Source: Streptomyces tsukubensis (lineage in GTDB: Bacteria > Actinomycetota > Actinomycetes > Streptomycetales > Streptomycetaceae). Taken from it: DNA of 64,000 nucleotides. The stretch covers positions 8,184,001 to 8,248,000 of the forward strand of contig NZ_CP045178.1 in assembly GCF_009296025.1 (NCBI RefSeq), given 5' to 3'. A program made the position numbers and the translations under genes. This document shows positions 56,926 to 64,000 of the stretch, piece after piece; position 1 is the stretch's first letter; each line of letters starts with the position of its first letter. The notes under the pieces are model-generated. The model worked only from the letters and a program-made list of their open reading frames with translations, had not been told where the DNA came from and did not search any database.

Positions 56926-59829
56926 ATGACCCTCCTCATCGCCTGCCACTTCGTGCTGGCCATGATCGCCTCCCCGCTGGTCGGAAGGGTCGGTACCCGC
57001 GCCTTCCTGGTGCTGGCCCTTCCGCCGGCCGCCGCGGCCGTCTGGGCGGCGCTCCAGTGGACCGGCGCCGCGGACGGCGAAGTCGCCGGTTCGTCGTGGA
57101 TGTGGCTGCCGCATTACGGGGTCACCTTCGCCCTGCGGCTTGACTCCCTCTCCGAGCTGATGGTGCTGCTCGCCGCGGGGATCGGCGCGCTCGTCCTGCT
57201 CTACTGCGTCCGGTACTTCCGTGACGACTCCCCGCAGCTCGGCAGGTTCGCCGGCACACTGCTCGCCTTCACCGGAGCGATGCTCGGGCTGGTGCTCGCG
57301 GACGATCTGATCCTTCTCTACATCTTCTGGGAACTCACCACCGTCTTCTCCTTCCTGCTCATCGGCCACGGAAGCGGGCTCAAGCAGAACCGGCGTTCCG
57401 CGCTCCAGGCGCTCACCGTCACCACCCTCGGCGGTCTCTCGATGCTCGTCGGGTTCCTGATCCTCGGACAGGCCTCGGGCACCTACCGCCTGTCCGGGAT
57501 CGTGGCCCACCCGCCGGAACCGTCGACCGCCGTGTCGACCGCCGTCGTCCTCGTACTGTGCGGGGCGCTTTCCAAGTCGGCGATCTGGCCCTTCAGCCTC
57601 TGGCTGCCCAACGCCATGGCCGCGCCCACCCCGGTCAGCGCCTATCTGCACGCCGCCGCGATGGTGAAGGCCGGCATCTACCTGATCGCACGACTCGCCC
57701 CCGCCTTCGCCGACGCCCCGCCCTGGCGGCCGATGCTGCTCGTCCTCGGCTCGGCCACCATGCTGCTCGGCGGCTGGCGCGCCCTGCGCCTCGGCGACCT
57801 CAAACTCGTACTGGCGTACGGGACCGTCAGCCAGCTCGGATTCCTCACCGTGCTCGCCGGGGCGGGCCACAGGGACACGGCCCTCGCCGCCGCCGTGATG
57901 ATCCTCGCCCACGCGCTCTTCAAAGCCCCCCTGTTCCTCGTCACCGGGATCATCGACCACGCGACGGGCACCAGGGACCTGCGCAGACTCTCCGGGCTCA
58001 GGCGGGCCATGCCCCAGGTGTGCGCCGTCGCCGTGGTGGCGGGCCTCTCCATGGCCGCGCTGCCACCGATGATCGGCTTCGCCGCCAAGGAGGCGGCGTT
58101 CGAGGCGCTGCTGCACGGCGACACCGCCGACCACTGGGCCCTCGCCGCGATCGTCGTCGGCTCCGCGCTGACCACCGCCTACACCCTGCGGTACCTGTGG
58201 GGGGCCTTCGCCCGCAAACCAGGGCTCGCCGACACCCCCGCCCACCGGGTCGGACCGCTCTTCCTCGGCCCGCCCGCGGTCCTCGCGGCGTGCTCCCTCG
58301 TCCTCGGCCCCGGAGTGAGCTGGACCGACCACCTCTTCGCCGACTACGCGGCGGCCTTCCCCGCCGTGGACCACCCCTACCACCTCTCGATCTGGCACGG
58401 CGTGGGTGTCGCGCTGATCCTCTCCGCCGCGGCCTGGGCGGCGGGCGCCCTGCTCTTCGTCGTCCGCGACCGGGTGACCGTGGTGTCCAAGCGCGTCGCC
58501 TGGCCCACCGCCGACCGCGTCTTCGGCCGGATCCTGCTCGGCCTCGAACGCACAGCGCTCCAGATCACCGGCTTCGTACAGCGCGGCTCACTCTCGATCT
58601 ACCTCGCCACCACCATGCTCGTCGTCCTCGCGGGGCAGATCGCCGTGGTGGCCGTCGACCGGCCTTGGCACGGGGTGCCCGCACCACGGCTCTGGGACAC
58701 CCCGGTCCAGGGCGGGGTCGCCCTCCTCACCAGCGCCGCCGCGCTGCTCTGCCTCGGGGTGCGCAGGAGGATGAAGGCCGTCGTGCTCTCGGGGCTCACG
58801 GGTTACGGCGCGGCGCTCCTCTTCGTCGTCCAGGGCGCCCCGGACCTCGCACTCACCCAGTTCTGCGTGGAGACGGTCTCGATGATCGTCTTCGTACTCG
58901 TGCTGCGCAGGATGCCCGTGCTCTTCGAGGAGAACTTCACCCGGTGGCGCCGGGCCGTCCGGGTCCCCGTCGCCCTCGCGGGCGCCGCCGCGGTGGCCGT
59001 CGTCGTCTGGATCATGGCGGGCGCGCGGACAGCGGCACCGGCTGGCGCGGCCATGGTCGAGGAGACCGCCCACCACGGACTCAAGGACGTGGTCGCCACC
59101 ATCCTGGTGGACCTGCGCGCCTGGGACACGATGGGCGAGTCCGCCGTCCTCGCCACCGCGGCGATCGGCGTGACGAGCCTGATCTATCTGCACCGGCGCA
59201 CCGACGGCGACGAGCCCCACGCGCGGGAACTCGCCGCCGACGAGGCCCCCACCGCCTGGGTCCTGCCCGGCCGCGACCTCGCGGGGCTGCCCCAGGGAGA
59301 CGAGGGCGCTCCAGGGCGCACCTGGCTCGCCGCGGGTTCCACTCTCGCGCCCGAACACCGTTCCGTCGTCTTCGAGGTGGTGGCCAGGCTGGTCTACCAC
59401 CCGATCCTGGTGCTCTCCGTCTACCTGCTGTTCTGCGCCGAGAACACACCAGGAGGCGGATTCGTCGGAGGGCTCGTCGCCGGTGTGGCCTTCATCATCC
59501 GCTACCTGGCGGGCGGCCGGTTCGAACTGGCGGAAGCGGCCCCCTTCGGTCCGGGGCTCCTGACCGGCGCGGGGCTGTTCGTCTCCACGGGGGTGGCGCT
59601 CGGGGGCCTCGCCGACGGCACGGTCCTGCACGGCTGGACCTACTACGGCCACTGGCCGCCGTTCGGCGAGATCCACCTCAGCACCTCGGTGCTCTTCGAC
59701 TGCGGTGTCTATCTGCTGGTGCTCGGCGTCGTCCTGGACATCGTGCGCGCCCTGGGTTCCAAGATCGACCGGCAGGTCGAACGCAAGGCGGGGCGGCCCG
59801 CCCCGCACCACGAGGGGGGCGGCGCGTGA
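56926..59829 (+). CDS. mrpA: Na+/H+ antiporter subunit A fused to subunit B (MrpA/MnhA)
   Basis: This 967-residue membrane protein has about 20 helices. Residues 1-520 are NuoL/MrpA-like, with the key Glu in FWELTTVFSFLLIGHG and the Lys/His region ALFKAPLFLVTGIIDH. The middle part carries the MrpA-specific C-terminal helices and a DUF4040-like segment (FVVQGAPDLALTQFCVETVS). The last 160 residues (YHPILVLSVYLLFCAENTPG, GGGFVGGLVAGVAFIIRYLA) are MrpB. The fusion explains the lack of a separate mrpB and is common in actinobacteria. It forms the large channel subunit of the Mrp complex exporting Na+ for H+. It starts the operon; the ATG has GGAG four bases upstream. Confidence 0.95.
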   Translation: MTLLIACHFVLAMIASPLVGRVGTRAFLVLALPPAAAAVWAALQWTGAADGEVAGSSWMWLPHYGVTFALRLDSLSELMVLLAAGIGALVLLYCVRYFRDDSPQLGRFAGTLLAFTGAMLGLVLADDLILLYIFWELTTVFSFLLIGHGSGLKQNRRSALQALTVTTLGGLSMLVGFLILGQASGTYRLSGIVAHPPEPSTAVSTAVVLVLCGALSKSAIWPFSLWLPNAMAAPTPVSAYLHAAAMVKAGIYLIARLAPAFADAPPWRPMLLVLGSATMLLGGWRALRLGDLKLVLAYGTVSQLGFLTVLAGAGHRDTALAAAVMILAHALFKAPLFLVTGIIDHATGTRDLRRLSGLRRAMPQVCAVAVVAGLSMAALPPMIGFAAKEAAFEALLHGDTADHWALAAIVVGSALTTAYTLRYLWGAFARKPGLADTPAHRVGPLFLGPPAVLAACSLVLGPGVSWTDHLFADYAAAFPAVDHPYHLSIWHGVGVALILSAAAWAAGALLFVVRDRVTVVSKRVAWPTADRVFGRILLGLERTALQITGFVQRGSLSIYLATTMLVVLAGQIAVVAVDRPWHGVPAPRLWDTPVQGGVALLTSAAALLCLGVRRRMKAVVLSGLTGYGAALLFVVQGAPDLALTQFCVETVSMIVFVLVLRRMPVLFEENFTRWRRAVRVPVALAGAAAVAVVVWIMAGARTAAPAGAAMVEETAHHGLKDVVATILVDLRAWDTMGESAVLATAAIGVTSLIYLHRRTDGDEPHARELAADEAPTAWVLPGRDLAGLPQGDEGAPGRTWLAAGSTLAPEHRSVVFEVVARLVYHPILVLSVYLLFCAENTPGGGFVGGLVAGVAFIIRYLAGGRFELAEAAPFGPGLLTGAGLFVSTGVALGGLADGTVLHGWTYYGHWPPFGEIHLSTSVLFDCGVYLLVLGVVLDIVRALGSKIDRQVERKAGRPAPHHEGGGA

Positions 59830-60410
59830 CCGTCAGTTTCGCCCTGCTCGTCACGGCGGCCGTACTGGTCGCGGTCGGCGGTGTCCTGATCCTCACCCGC
59901 TCGCTGAGCCGGATCCTGCTCGGCACGGTGATCCTGGGCAACGGCGTCAATCTGCTGATCCTCGCGTCGACCGGGGCGGCCGGTGAGGCACCGTTGCTCT
60001 ATCCCGATGTCGACAGGCAGCGCGTCACCGACCCCCTGCCGCAGGCCATCGCGCTGACCGCCATCGTCATCACCCTCGCCACCACCGCCTTCCTACTGGC
60101 CATGGCCTACCGCAGCCACCAGGTCAACGGCACCGACGAGGTCGCGGACGACACCGAGGACCGGCTGATCGCCCTGCGCGCCGAGGTCCTCGACCGCAGG
60201 ACCGAACTGCGGTCCCAGTACCGGGAGGACCGCGCGGAGCGTGGCAGGTCCCCCGAGGAACGCGCCCGCTATCGGCGCGAGCGCAGACAACTCCGCGCCA
60301 GACTCCGCGCCGACCGTGCCTACCAGGCCAGGGCACGTGACGCGTCGGGTGACATGTGGAACGACGTCCTGGGGGCAGACCCCGACGACTACCGAGGGGA
60401 ATCCGGATGA
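59826..60410 (+). CDS. mrpC: Na+/H+ antiporter subunit C (MrpC/MnhC)
   Basis: This 194-residue NuoK-like subunit has three transmembrane helices within the first 100 residues (LLVTAAVLVAVGGVLILTR, ILLGTVILGNGVNLLIL, ALTAIVITLATTAFLLAMAY). A cytoplasmic tail rich in Arg and Asp of about 80 residues follows and is longer than in Bacillus MrpC. The GTG at 59826 overlaps the mrpA stop (GTGA). The gene ends where a 39-codon ORF begins. Confidence 0.94.
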   Translation: MTVSFALLVTAAVLVAVGGVLILTRSLSRILLGTVILGNGVNLLILASTGAAGEAPLLYPDVDRQRVTDPLPQAIALTAIVITLATTAFLLAMAYRSHQVNGTDEVADDTEDRLIALRAEVLDRRTELRSQYREDRAERGRSPEERARYRRERRQLRARLRADRAYQARARDASGDMWNDVLGADPDDYRGESG

Positions 60411-60526
60411 GCACCGAGTCCGGCAACGCGCGCGCGAACCTCGGGAGGAGAGCGGGCGAGGGGGTCCCCCCGCCCGCGGACCCCACCCTCACGGACGGCG
60501 AACGGACAGCGGGGGACGGGTCATGA
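60407..60526 (+). CDS. 39-codon ORF bridging mrpC and mrpD
   Basis: ATG at 60407 overlaps the mrpC stop by ATGA, and its own stop TGA at 60524-60526 overlaps the mrpD ATG at 60523, also by ATGA. The 39-residue product (MSTESGNARANLGRRAGEGV start, ending GERTAGDGS) is hydrophilic with no transmembrane segment or known domain. The double coupling suggests that ribosomes traverse it to reach mrpD. It may be only a translational relay, or a small accessory peptide. Its frame differs from both neighbours. Confidence 0.5.
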   Translation: MSTESGNARANLGRRAGEGVPPPADPTLTDGERTAGDGS

Positions 60527-62133
60527 ACGCGCTCGTACCGCTCCCCGTGCTGCTGCCGCTCTGCGTCACCGGCCTCAAACTCGCCATCGGCACCCGTCTG
60601 ATGCGCTTTCAGCGGCTGTTCAGCGTCGCCGTGCTCGCCGCCGTCCTGGTGCTCTCGGTGATCCTCATGATCGCCGCGGACCGTCAGGGGCCGCTCAGTG
60701 TGCACCTCGGGGACTTCCCCCCGCCGCTCGGCATCACCCTGGTCGCCGACCGGCTCGCCGGACTCATGCTCACCGTCTCCTCCGCGGTGACTCTCTGCGT
60801 CCTCGTCTACTCCCTGGGACAGGGCATGGCAGACCGGGACGAGGAGACCCCGCTCGGCGTCTTCCACCCCGCCTATCTGATCCTGGTGTCGGGGGTCTCC
60901 TGCACCTTCCTCGCCGGTGACCTCGTCAACCTCTACGTCGGCTTCGAGATCATGCTGGTCGCGAGCTTCGTGCTCCTCACCCTCGGCGGCACGGGGCCGC
61001 GGGTCCGCGCCGGCTCCACGTACGTCATCGTCTCGCTCTTCTCCTCCGTGCTGTTCCTGATCGCGATCGCCATGACCTACGCGGCGACCGGCACCGCCAA
61101 TTTCGCGCAGCTCTCCCAACGGCTCGCCGAGGTGCCCATCGGGGTGCGGACCCTCCTGGAGGCGATGCTGCTGACCGTCTTCGGCATCAAGGCCGCCGTC
61201 TTCCCCCTCGCGGCCTGGCTGCCCGACTCCTACCCGACGGCGCCCGCACCCGTGACCGCTGTCTTCGCGGGACTGCTCACCAAGGTGGGCGTCTACTGCA
61301 TGCTGCGCACCGAGACACTGCTCTTCCCCGGCCACCGCCTCGGCGACCTGCTGATGCTCGCCGCGCTGCTCTCCATGGTCATCGGGATCCTCGGTGCCGT
61401 GTCCCAGACCGACCTCAAACGCCTGCTCTCCTTCACCCTCATCAGCCACATCGGATACATGATCTTCGGCGTCGGCCTCGCCTCACGCGCCGGGCTCGGC
61501 GGGGCGATCGTCTATGTCGCCCACCACATCACCGTCCAGACGACCCTGTTCCTCGTCGCGGGACTCATCGAGCGCAGGGGAGGCACCACGGAACTGACCC
61601 GGCTCGGCGGACTCGCCAAGGGCGCCCCGCTCCTCGCCGTGCTGTTCTTCGTGCCCGCGATGAACCTCGCGGGTATCCCGCCGCTCTCCGGCTTCATCGG
61701 CAAACTCGGCCTGATGCGGGCCGGTGTCCAGAACGGTGGCGAGTGGGCGTGGCTCCTCGTCGCGGGGTCCGCGGCGACCAGCCTCCTCACGCTCTACGTG
61801 ATGGCGAAGGTCTGGAACCTGGCCTTCTGGCGCGACGCCCCGCCCGGTCAGAAGGGCGAGGGCAGCCTCCTTGAGTCCGACGAGGACGATCCCGACGACG
61901 ACGAGACGACCCGGCCGGTCCCGGCCGGCCGGGTCGTCGCCGCGACGCTGTCGGGCCGTGCCGTCACCACCACCAGCAGACTCCCGCGCACCATGACGGC
62001 GGCGACCGGCGCTGCCGTCGCGCTGGGCCTCGTCTACACCGTGCTCGGCGGACCGCTGACCTCGTACGCGGATCGCGCGGCAGCCGAACTCCTCACCCGC
62101 GGCCCCTACATCGAGGCGGTGCTGGCCCCGTGA
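60523..62133 (+). CDS. mrpD: Na+/H+ antiporter subunit D (MrpD/MnhD)
   Basis: This 536-residue NuoM/N-like antiporter subunit has 14 helices, with the conserved Glu in YVGFEIMLVASFVLLTLGG and the Lys in FGIKAAVFPLAAWLPDSYPT. TPAPVTAVFAGLLTKVGVY-like and SHIGYMIFGVG segments follow. An acidic loop (SLLESDEDDPDDDETTRP) precedes the last helix. It translocates protons within the Mrp complex. The start is coupled to the preceding 39-codon ORF. Confidence 0.95.
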   Translation: MNALVPLPVLLPLCVTGLKLAIGTRLMRFQRLFSVAVLAAVLVLSVILMIAADRQGPLSVHLGDFPPPLGITLVADRLAGLMLTVSSAVTLCVLVYSLGQGMADRDEETPLGVFHPAYLILVSGVSCTFLAGDLVNLYVGFEIMLVASFVLLTLGGTGPRVRAGSTYVIVSLFSSVLFLIAIAMTYAATGTANFAQLSQRLAEVPIGVRTLLEAMLLTVFGIKAAVFPLAAWLPDSYPTAPAPVTAVFAGLLTKVGVYCMLRTETLLFPGHRLGDLLMLAALLSMVIGILGAVSQTDLKRLLSFTLISHIGYMIFGVGLASRAGLGGAIVYVAHHITVQTTLFLVAGLIERRGGTTELTRLGGLAKGAPLLAVLFFVPAMNLAGIPPLSGFIGKLGLMRAGVQNGGEWAWLLVAGSAATSLLTLYVMAKVWNLAFWRDAPPGQKGEGSLLESDEDDPDDDETTRPVPAGRVVAATLSGRAVTTTSRLPRTMTAATGAAVALGLVYTVLGGPLTSYADRAAAELLTRGPYIEAVLAP

Positions 62134-62882
62134 CGTTCTTCTCCCGCCGCCGAGATCTGCCGCCCTACAGCTGCGCCGTAGGCCCACGCCACCGCAGAAT
62201 CCTCGACCTGCCGCTGATCGCCTGGCTCGCCGTCATCTGGATCCTGCTCTGGGGGACGCTCTCCTGGGCCAACCTGATCAACGGCATCGTGGTCGCGGTC
62301 GTGCTGTGCCTGGCCTTTCCGCTGCCCGCCGTCGACATGGGGCTGCGACCGCGTCTGTGGGGCGTGATGCGGTTCGTCGGCTATCTGCTCTACGACATGT
62401 ACTCCTCCAGCGTCCAGGTCACCAAACAGAGCTTCGCCCGCCGCCACTACCGGGCGGCCGTCATCGCCGTACCGCTGCGCTGCCGCACCGACCTGATGCT
62501 GACCGCGACGGCCGTCGCGGTCTCCAACGTGCCCGGCGGTTCCGTCATCGAGATGCGCCAGTCCACCGCCACCCTCTTCGTGCACGTACTCGACGCCGAC
62601 GATCCGGCGGAGATCGAGGCGGCGCGGAACTCCGTATGGCGCATGGAGGAGTTGACCGTACGGGCCTTCGGTACCCGCGACGAGATCGCCAGGGTCGCTG
62701 TCCCCCCGGACACCGGAGCCACCCGCGTACGGCGGGAGGACGAGGACGGCGAGGACGGCGAGGACGGCGAGGACGGCGAGGACGGAGACGGCAACGCGGG
62801 CCACGAAGGCCCGGCCCGGAGGGGCGACCGGAGGGGCGAAGAGAAGAACGGCGGAGCGGAAGAGGGGAACAACGACGGATGA
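62130..62882 (+). CDS. mrpE: Na+/H+ antiporter subunit E (MrpE/MnhE)
   Basis: This 250-residue subunit has two to three N-terminal helices (LIAWLAVIWILLWGTLSWAN, IVVAVVLCLAFPLPAV, FVGYLLYDMYSSSVQV) and the MrpE cytoplasmic domain (SNVPGGSVIEMRQSTATLFV). Residues beyond about 195 form a charged tail containing (E/D)-D-G repeats encoded by a 9-bp tandem array at about 62739-62790. The usual MrpE is about 160 residues, so the tail is an extension. GTG start overlaps the mrpD stop (GTGA). Confidence 0.93.
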   Translation: MTFFSRRRDLPPYSCAVGPRHRRILDLPLIAWLAVIWILLWGTLSWANLINGIVVAVVLCLAFPLPAVDMGLRPRLWGVMRFVGYLLYDMYSSSVQVTKQSFARRHYRAAVIAVPLRCRTDLMLTATAVAVSNVPGGSVIEMRQSTATLFVHVLDADDPAEIEAARNSVWRMEELTVRAFGTRDEIARVAVPPDTGATRVRREDEDGEDGEDGEDGEDGDGNAGHEGPARRGDRRGEEKNGGAEEGNNDG

Positions 62883-63196
62883 GCACACTGGAGACGGTCG
62901 ACAGGGCACTGATCACCACCGCCGTGGTGGTGATCCTCATCGCGGGGGCGCTGCTCCTCGTCAGGATCTGGCGGGGGCCATCGATGCTCGACCGCGCCGT
63001 CGCCCTGGATGTCGGCGCGGCGCTCATGATCGCCGGGATCGGTGCCAAGTCGGCCTACGACGTCGACCCCTACTACCTCCCGGTCATGCTGGTCCTTGCC
63101 TTCCTCGGCTTCACCGGATCCGTGGGGATCGCGCGCTTCATCGCCGTCCGCGACCGGCCGGTCCTCAAGCGCGACGGCACGGAGGACCACCGGTGA
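62879..63196 (+). CDS. mrpF: Na+/H+ antiporter subunit F (MrpF/MnhF)
   Basis: This 105-residue subunit has three transmembrane helices (LITTAVVVILIAGALLLVRI, ALDVGAALMIAGIG, LPVMLVLAFLGFTGSVGIA) and the conserved RGPSMLDRAVALDV loop. The ATG overlaps the mrpE stop and the gene ends in a GTGA overlap with mrpG. It is a core membrane component of the antiporter complex. Confidence 0.95.
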   Translation: MSTLETVDRALITTAVVVILIAGALLLVRIWRGPSMLDRAVALDVGAALMIAGIGAKSAYDVDPYYLPVMLVLAFLGFTGSVGIARFIAVRDRPVLKRDGTEDHR

Positions 63197-63576
63197 GCGC
63201 GGTCGCGACCGCCGCGGACCTGCTCGGCTCCCTTCTGCTGCTGCTCGGCTGTGGGCAGTGCCTGCTCGGGGTGATCGGGATGTTGCGGCTGCCCGACGTC
63301 CTCTCCCGCAGCCACGCGGCGACCAAGCCGCAGACCCTCGGGATGCTGCTGGTCCTCGTCGGGGTCGGGCTGCGGCTGCGTGACGGAATCGACATCGGCA
63401 CCCTCGCCCTCGTCGTCTTCTTCCAGATGCTGACGGGCCCCGTCGCCTCGCACCTCGTCGCCAGGTCCGCGTACCGCACCGGCCAGATCGGACAGCGCGA
63501 CCTGATCCGCGACGATCTGGACGCCCAGCTCAGCGACGACGACGAGACAGCGGACGGGCCCCTGGCCGGAGGCTGA
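63193..63576 (+). CDS. mrpG: Na+/H+ antiporter subunit G (MrpG/MnhG)
   Basis: This 127-residue last subunit has three helices (LLGSLLLLLGCGQCLLGVIG, LGMLLVLVGVGLRLR, LALVVFFQMLTGPVASHLVA) with the MrpG motif MLRLPDVLSRSHAATKPQT. GTG start overlaps the mrpF stop. It ends the operon, 20 bp from the convergent exporter gene, with a hairpin across the junction. Confidence 0.95.
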   Translation: MSAVATAADLLGSLLLLLGCGQCLLGVIGMLRLPDVLSRSHAATKPQTLGMLLVLVGVGLRLRDGIDIGTLALVVFFQMLTGPVASHLVARSAYRTGQIGQRDLIRDDLDAQLSDDDETADGPLAGG

Positions 63577-63602
63577 GACGGCGACCGGCCGGGCCGTCAG
63601 CC
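63571..63602. terminator. Bidirectional hairpin between mrpG and the MFS gene
   Basis: GGCT-GACGGC (63571-63582, with a GA bulge) pairs with GCCGTC-AGCC (63593-63602). The structure covers both stop codons of the convergent genes and would serve both transcripts. Confidence 0.5.
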
Positions 63603-64000
63603 GTCCCCGGCCGCCTTCGTCGAACCACCGCCGGCGCCCTCCGCCGAACCGGTACCCGGCTCCAGCGGCGGTGCGGAGAGGGCCACGTGCGTCCTGCACT
63701 GCGGGGCGCACGCGGGAGCCTCCCCCTCCGACCGGTCGAACACCCGCGGCCGTACGAAGAGGGCGGCGGCCAGGGCGGCGAGGAGGAACAGGCCGGCGCA
63801 GACCGCCGAGGCCCGGTGGAACGCGGTGTCGACGGCGCCAGGATCCCGGTAGGCGTCGTCGGACAGCCCCACCGCGAGCGGGAGCGCCGCCACCACGAGG
63901 AGCTGCGCGATACGCGCCGCGGTGTTGTTGACGCCGCTCGCCAGCCCCGCACGCTCCGACTCCACCGAGGCGAGCACGGTCGCGGTCAGCGGGGCGACGA
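63597..64000 (-). CDS. MFS drug exporter, DHA2 type, C-terminal part
   Basis: The gene runs off the window end. The visible 134 residues carry the conserved DHA2 (EmrB/QacA) segment VAPLTATVLASVESERAGLA followed by SGVNNTAARIAQLLVVAALP and a last transmembrane helix (SAVCAGLFLLAALAAALFV). A hydrophilic tail of about 45 residues follows. It would be a 14-helix proton-driven multidrug exporter in the cytoplasmic membrane. Confidence 0.85.
   Translation of the reverse strand, partial: VAPLTATVLASVESERAGLASGVNNTAARIAQLLVVAALPLAVGLSDDAYRDPGAVDTAFHRASAVCAGLFLLAALAAALFVRPRVFDRSEGEAPACAPQCRTHVALSAPPLEPGTGSAEGAGGGSTKAAGDG

Noticed and set aside
57558..59825. Long plus-strand frame overlapping mrpA in another phase
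   Set aside because: Only its last part (from GTG 59826) is mrpC. The rest is an Arg/Pro-rich shadow of mrpA without domains.

Overview
The window is high-GC DNA (roughly 70% or more by eye) with strong G/C bias at third codon positions, many GTG starts, purine-rich ribosome binding sites and ATGA/GTGA gene overlaps. The family content (a conservon with a CYP157-type P450, an NsdA/NsdB-type regulator, a SpoIIE-type phosphatase, DUF397, an ECF41 sigma factor, a kinase with tetratricopeptide repeats) points to a Streptomyces or very close relative. I see no rRNA, tRNA, CRISPR array, complete insertion sequence or replication origin. It reads as accessory chromosome grading into more conserved blocks.

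Region by region. 1-4.9 kb: a possible micropeptide with a terminator, a coiled-coil/winged-helix protein, then an ECF41 module (sigJ-like factor, a frameshifted cupin, a carboxymuconolactone decarboxylase) in which the cupin and the decarboxylase each have a TGTCACA heptamer upstream, and an alpha/beta hydrolase. 5.0-5.7 kb: decayed sequence with a probable LuxR-type regulator relic. 5.7-13.6 kb: a co-directional biosynthetic block (RebM-like methyltransferase, Nudix hydrolase, Gfo/Idh/MocA dehydrogenase, DegT-type aminotransferase, NVPW-motif methyltransferase, inositol-monophosphatase-family phosphatase, carbamoyltransferase). It has the core enzymes needed to make a carbamoylated and possibly methylated aminocyclitol or amino sugar, with no glycosyltransferase in sight. 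14.0-20.4 kb: a compact catabolic operon (flavin monooxygenase, Rid-family protein, DUF1028 protein, M20 amidohydrolase, MFS symporter) with a LysR regulator. 20.4-36.8 kb: a secreted PL9 pectate lyase, a Cys-rich copper-storage-like protein, a DUF2236 protein overlapping a Ser/Thr kinase with a TPR array, a carotenoid-desaturase-like oxidoreductase, hydrolase, DUF397, universal stress protein, a Tat-exported GH95 fucosidase, a secreted peptidoglycan amidase and an APH-fold kinase. 37-44.5 kb: NsdA/NsdB-type regulator, PAS-SpoIIE phosphatase, ATP-dependent DNA ligase, and a TetR/FAD-monooxygenase divergent pair with two operator-like palindromes.

44.7-49.5 kb: an aminoglycoside nucleotidyltransferase gene reduced by an internal deletion, a quinone-oxidoreductase-like gene, a 19-copy 7-bp tandem repeat, and an IclR-ThuA-Gfo/Idh sugar catabolic set. 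49.8-54.4 kb: a complete conservon (sensor kinase, roadblock, DUF742, GTPase) translationally coupled to a P450 with ExxW instead of the usual ExxR. 54.8-64 kb: ArsR regulator, SDR, GNAT, then a full Mrp Na+/H+ antiporter operon (A/B fusion, C, D, E, F, G) whose C-D junction is spanned by a 39-codon ORF coupled at both ends, and the end of an MFS exporter.

The best candidates for something undescribed are the 7.2-13.6 kb block, the 14.0-19.3 kb Rid/DUF1028/M20 operon, the deletion-derived nucleotidyltransferase, and the Mrp micro-ORF. All functions are read from sequence motifs without database searches.
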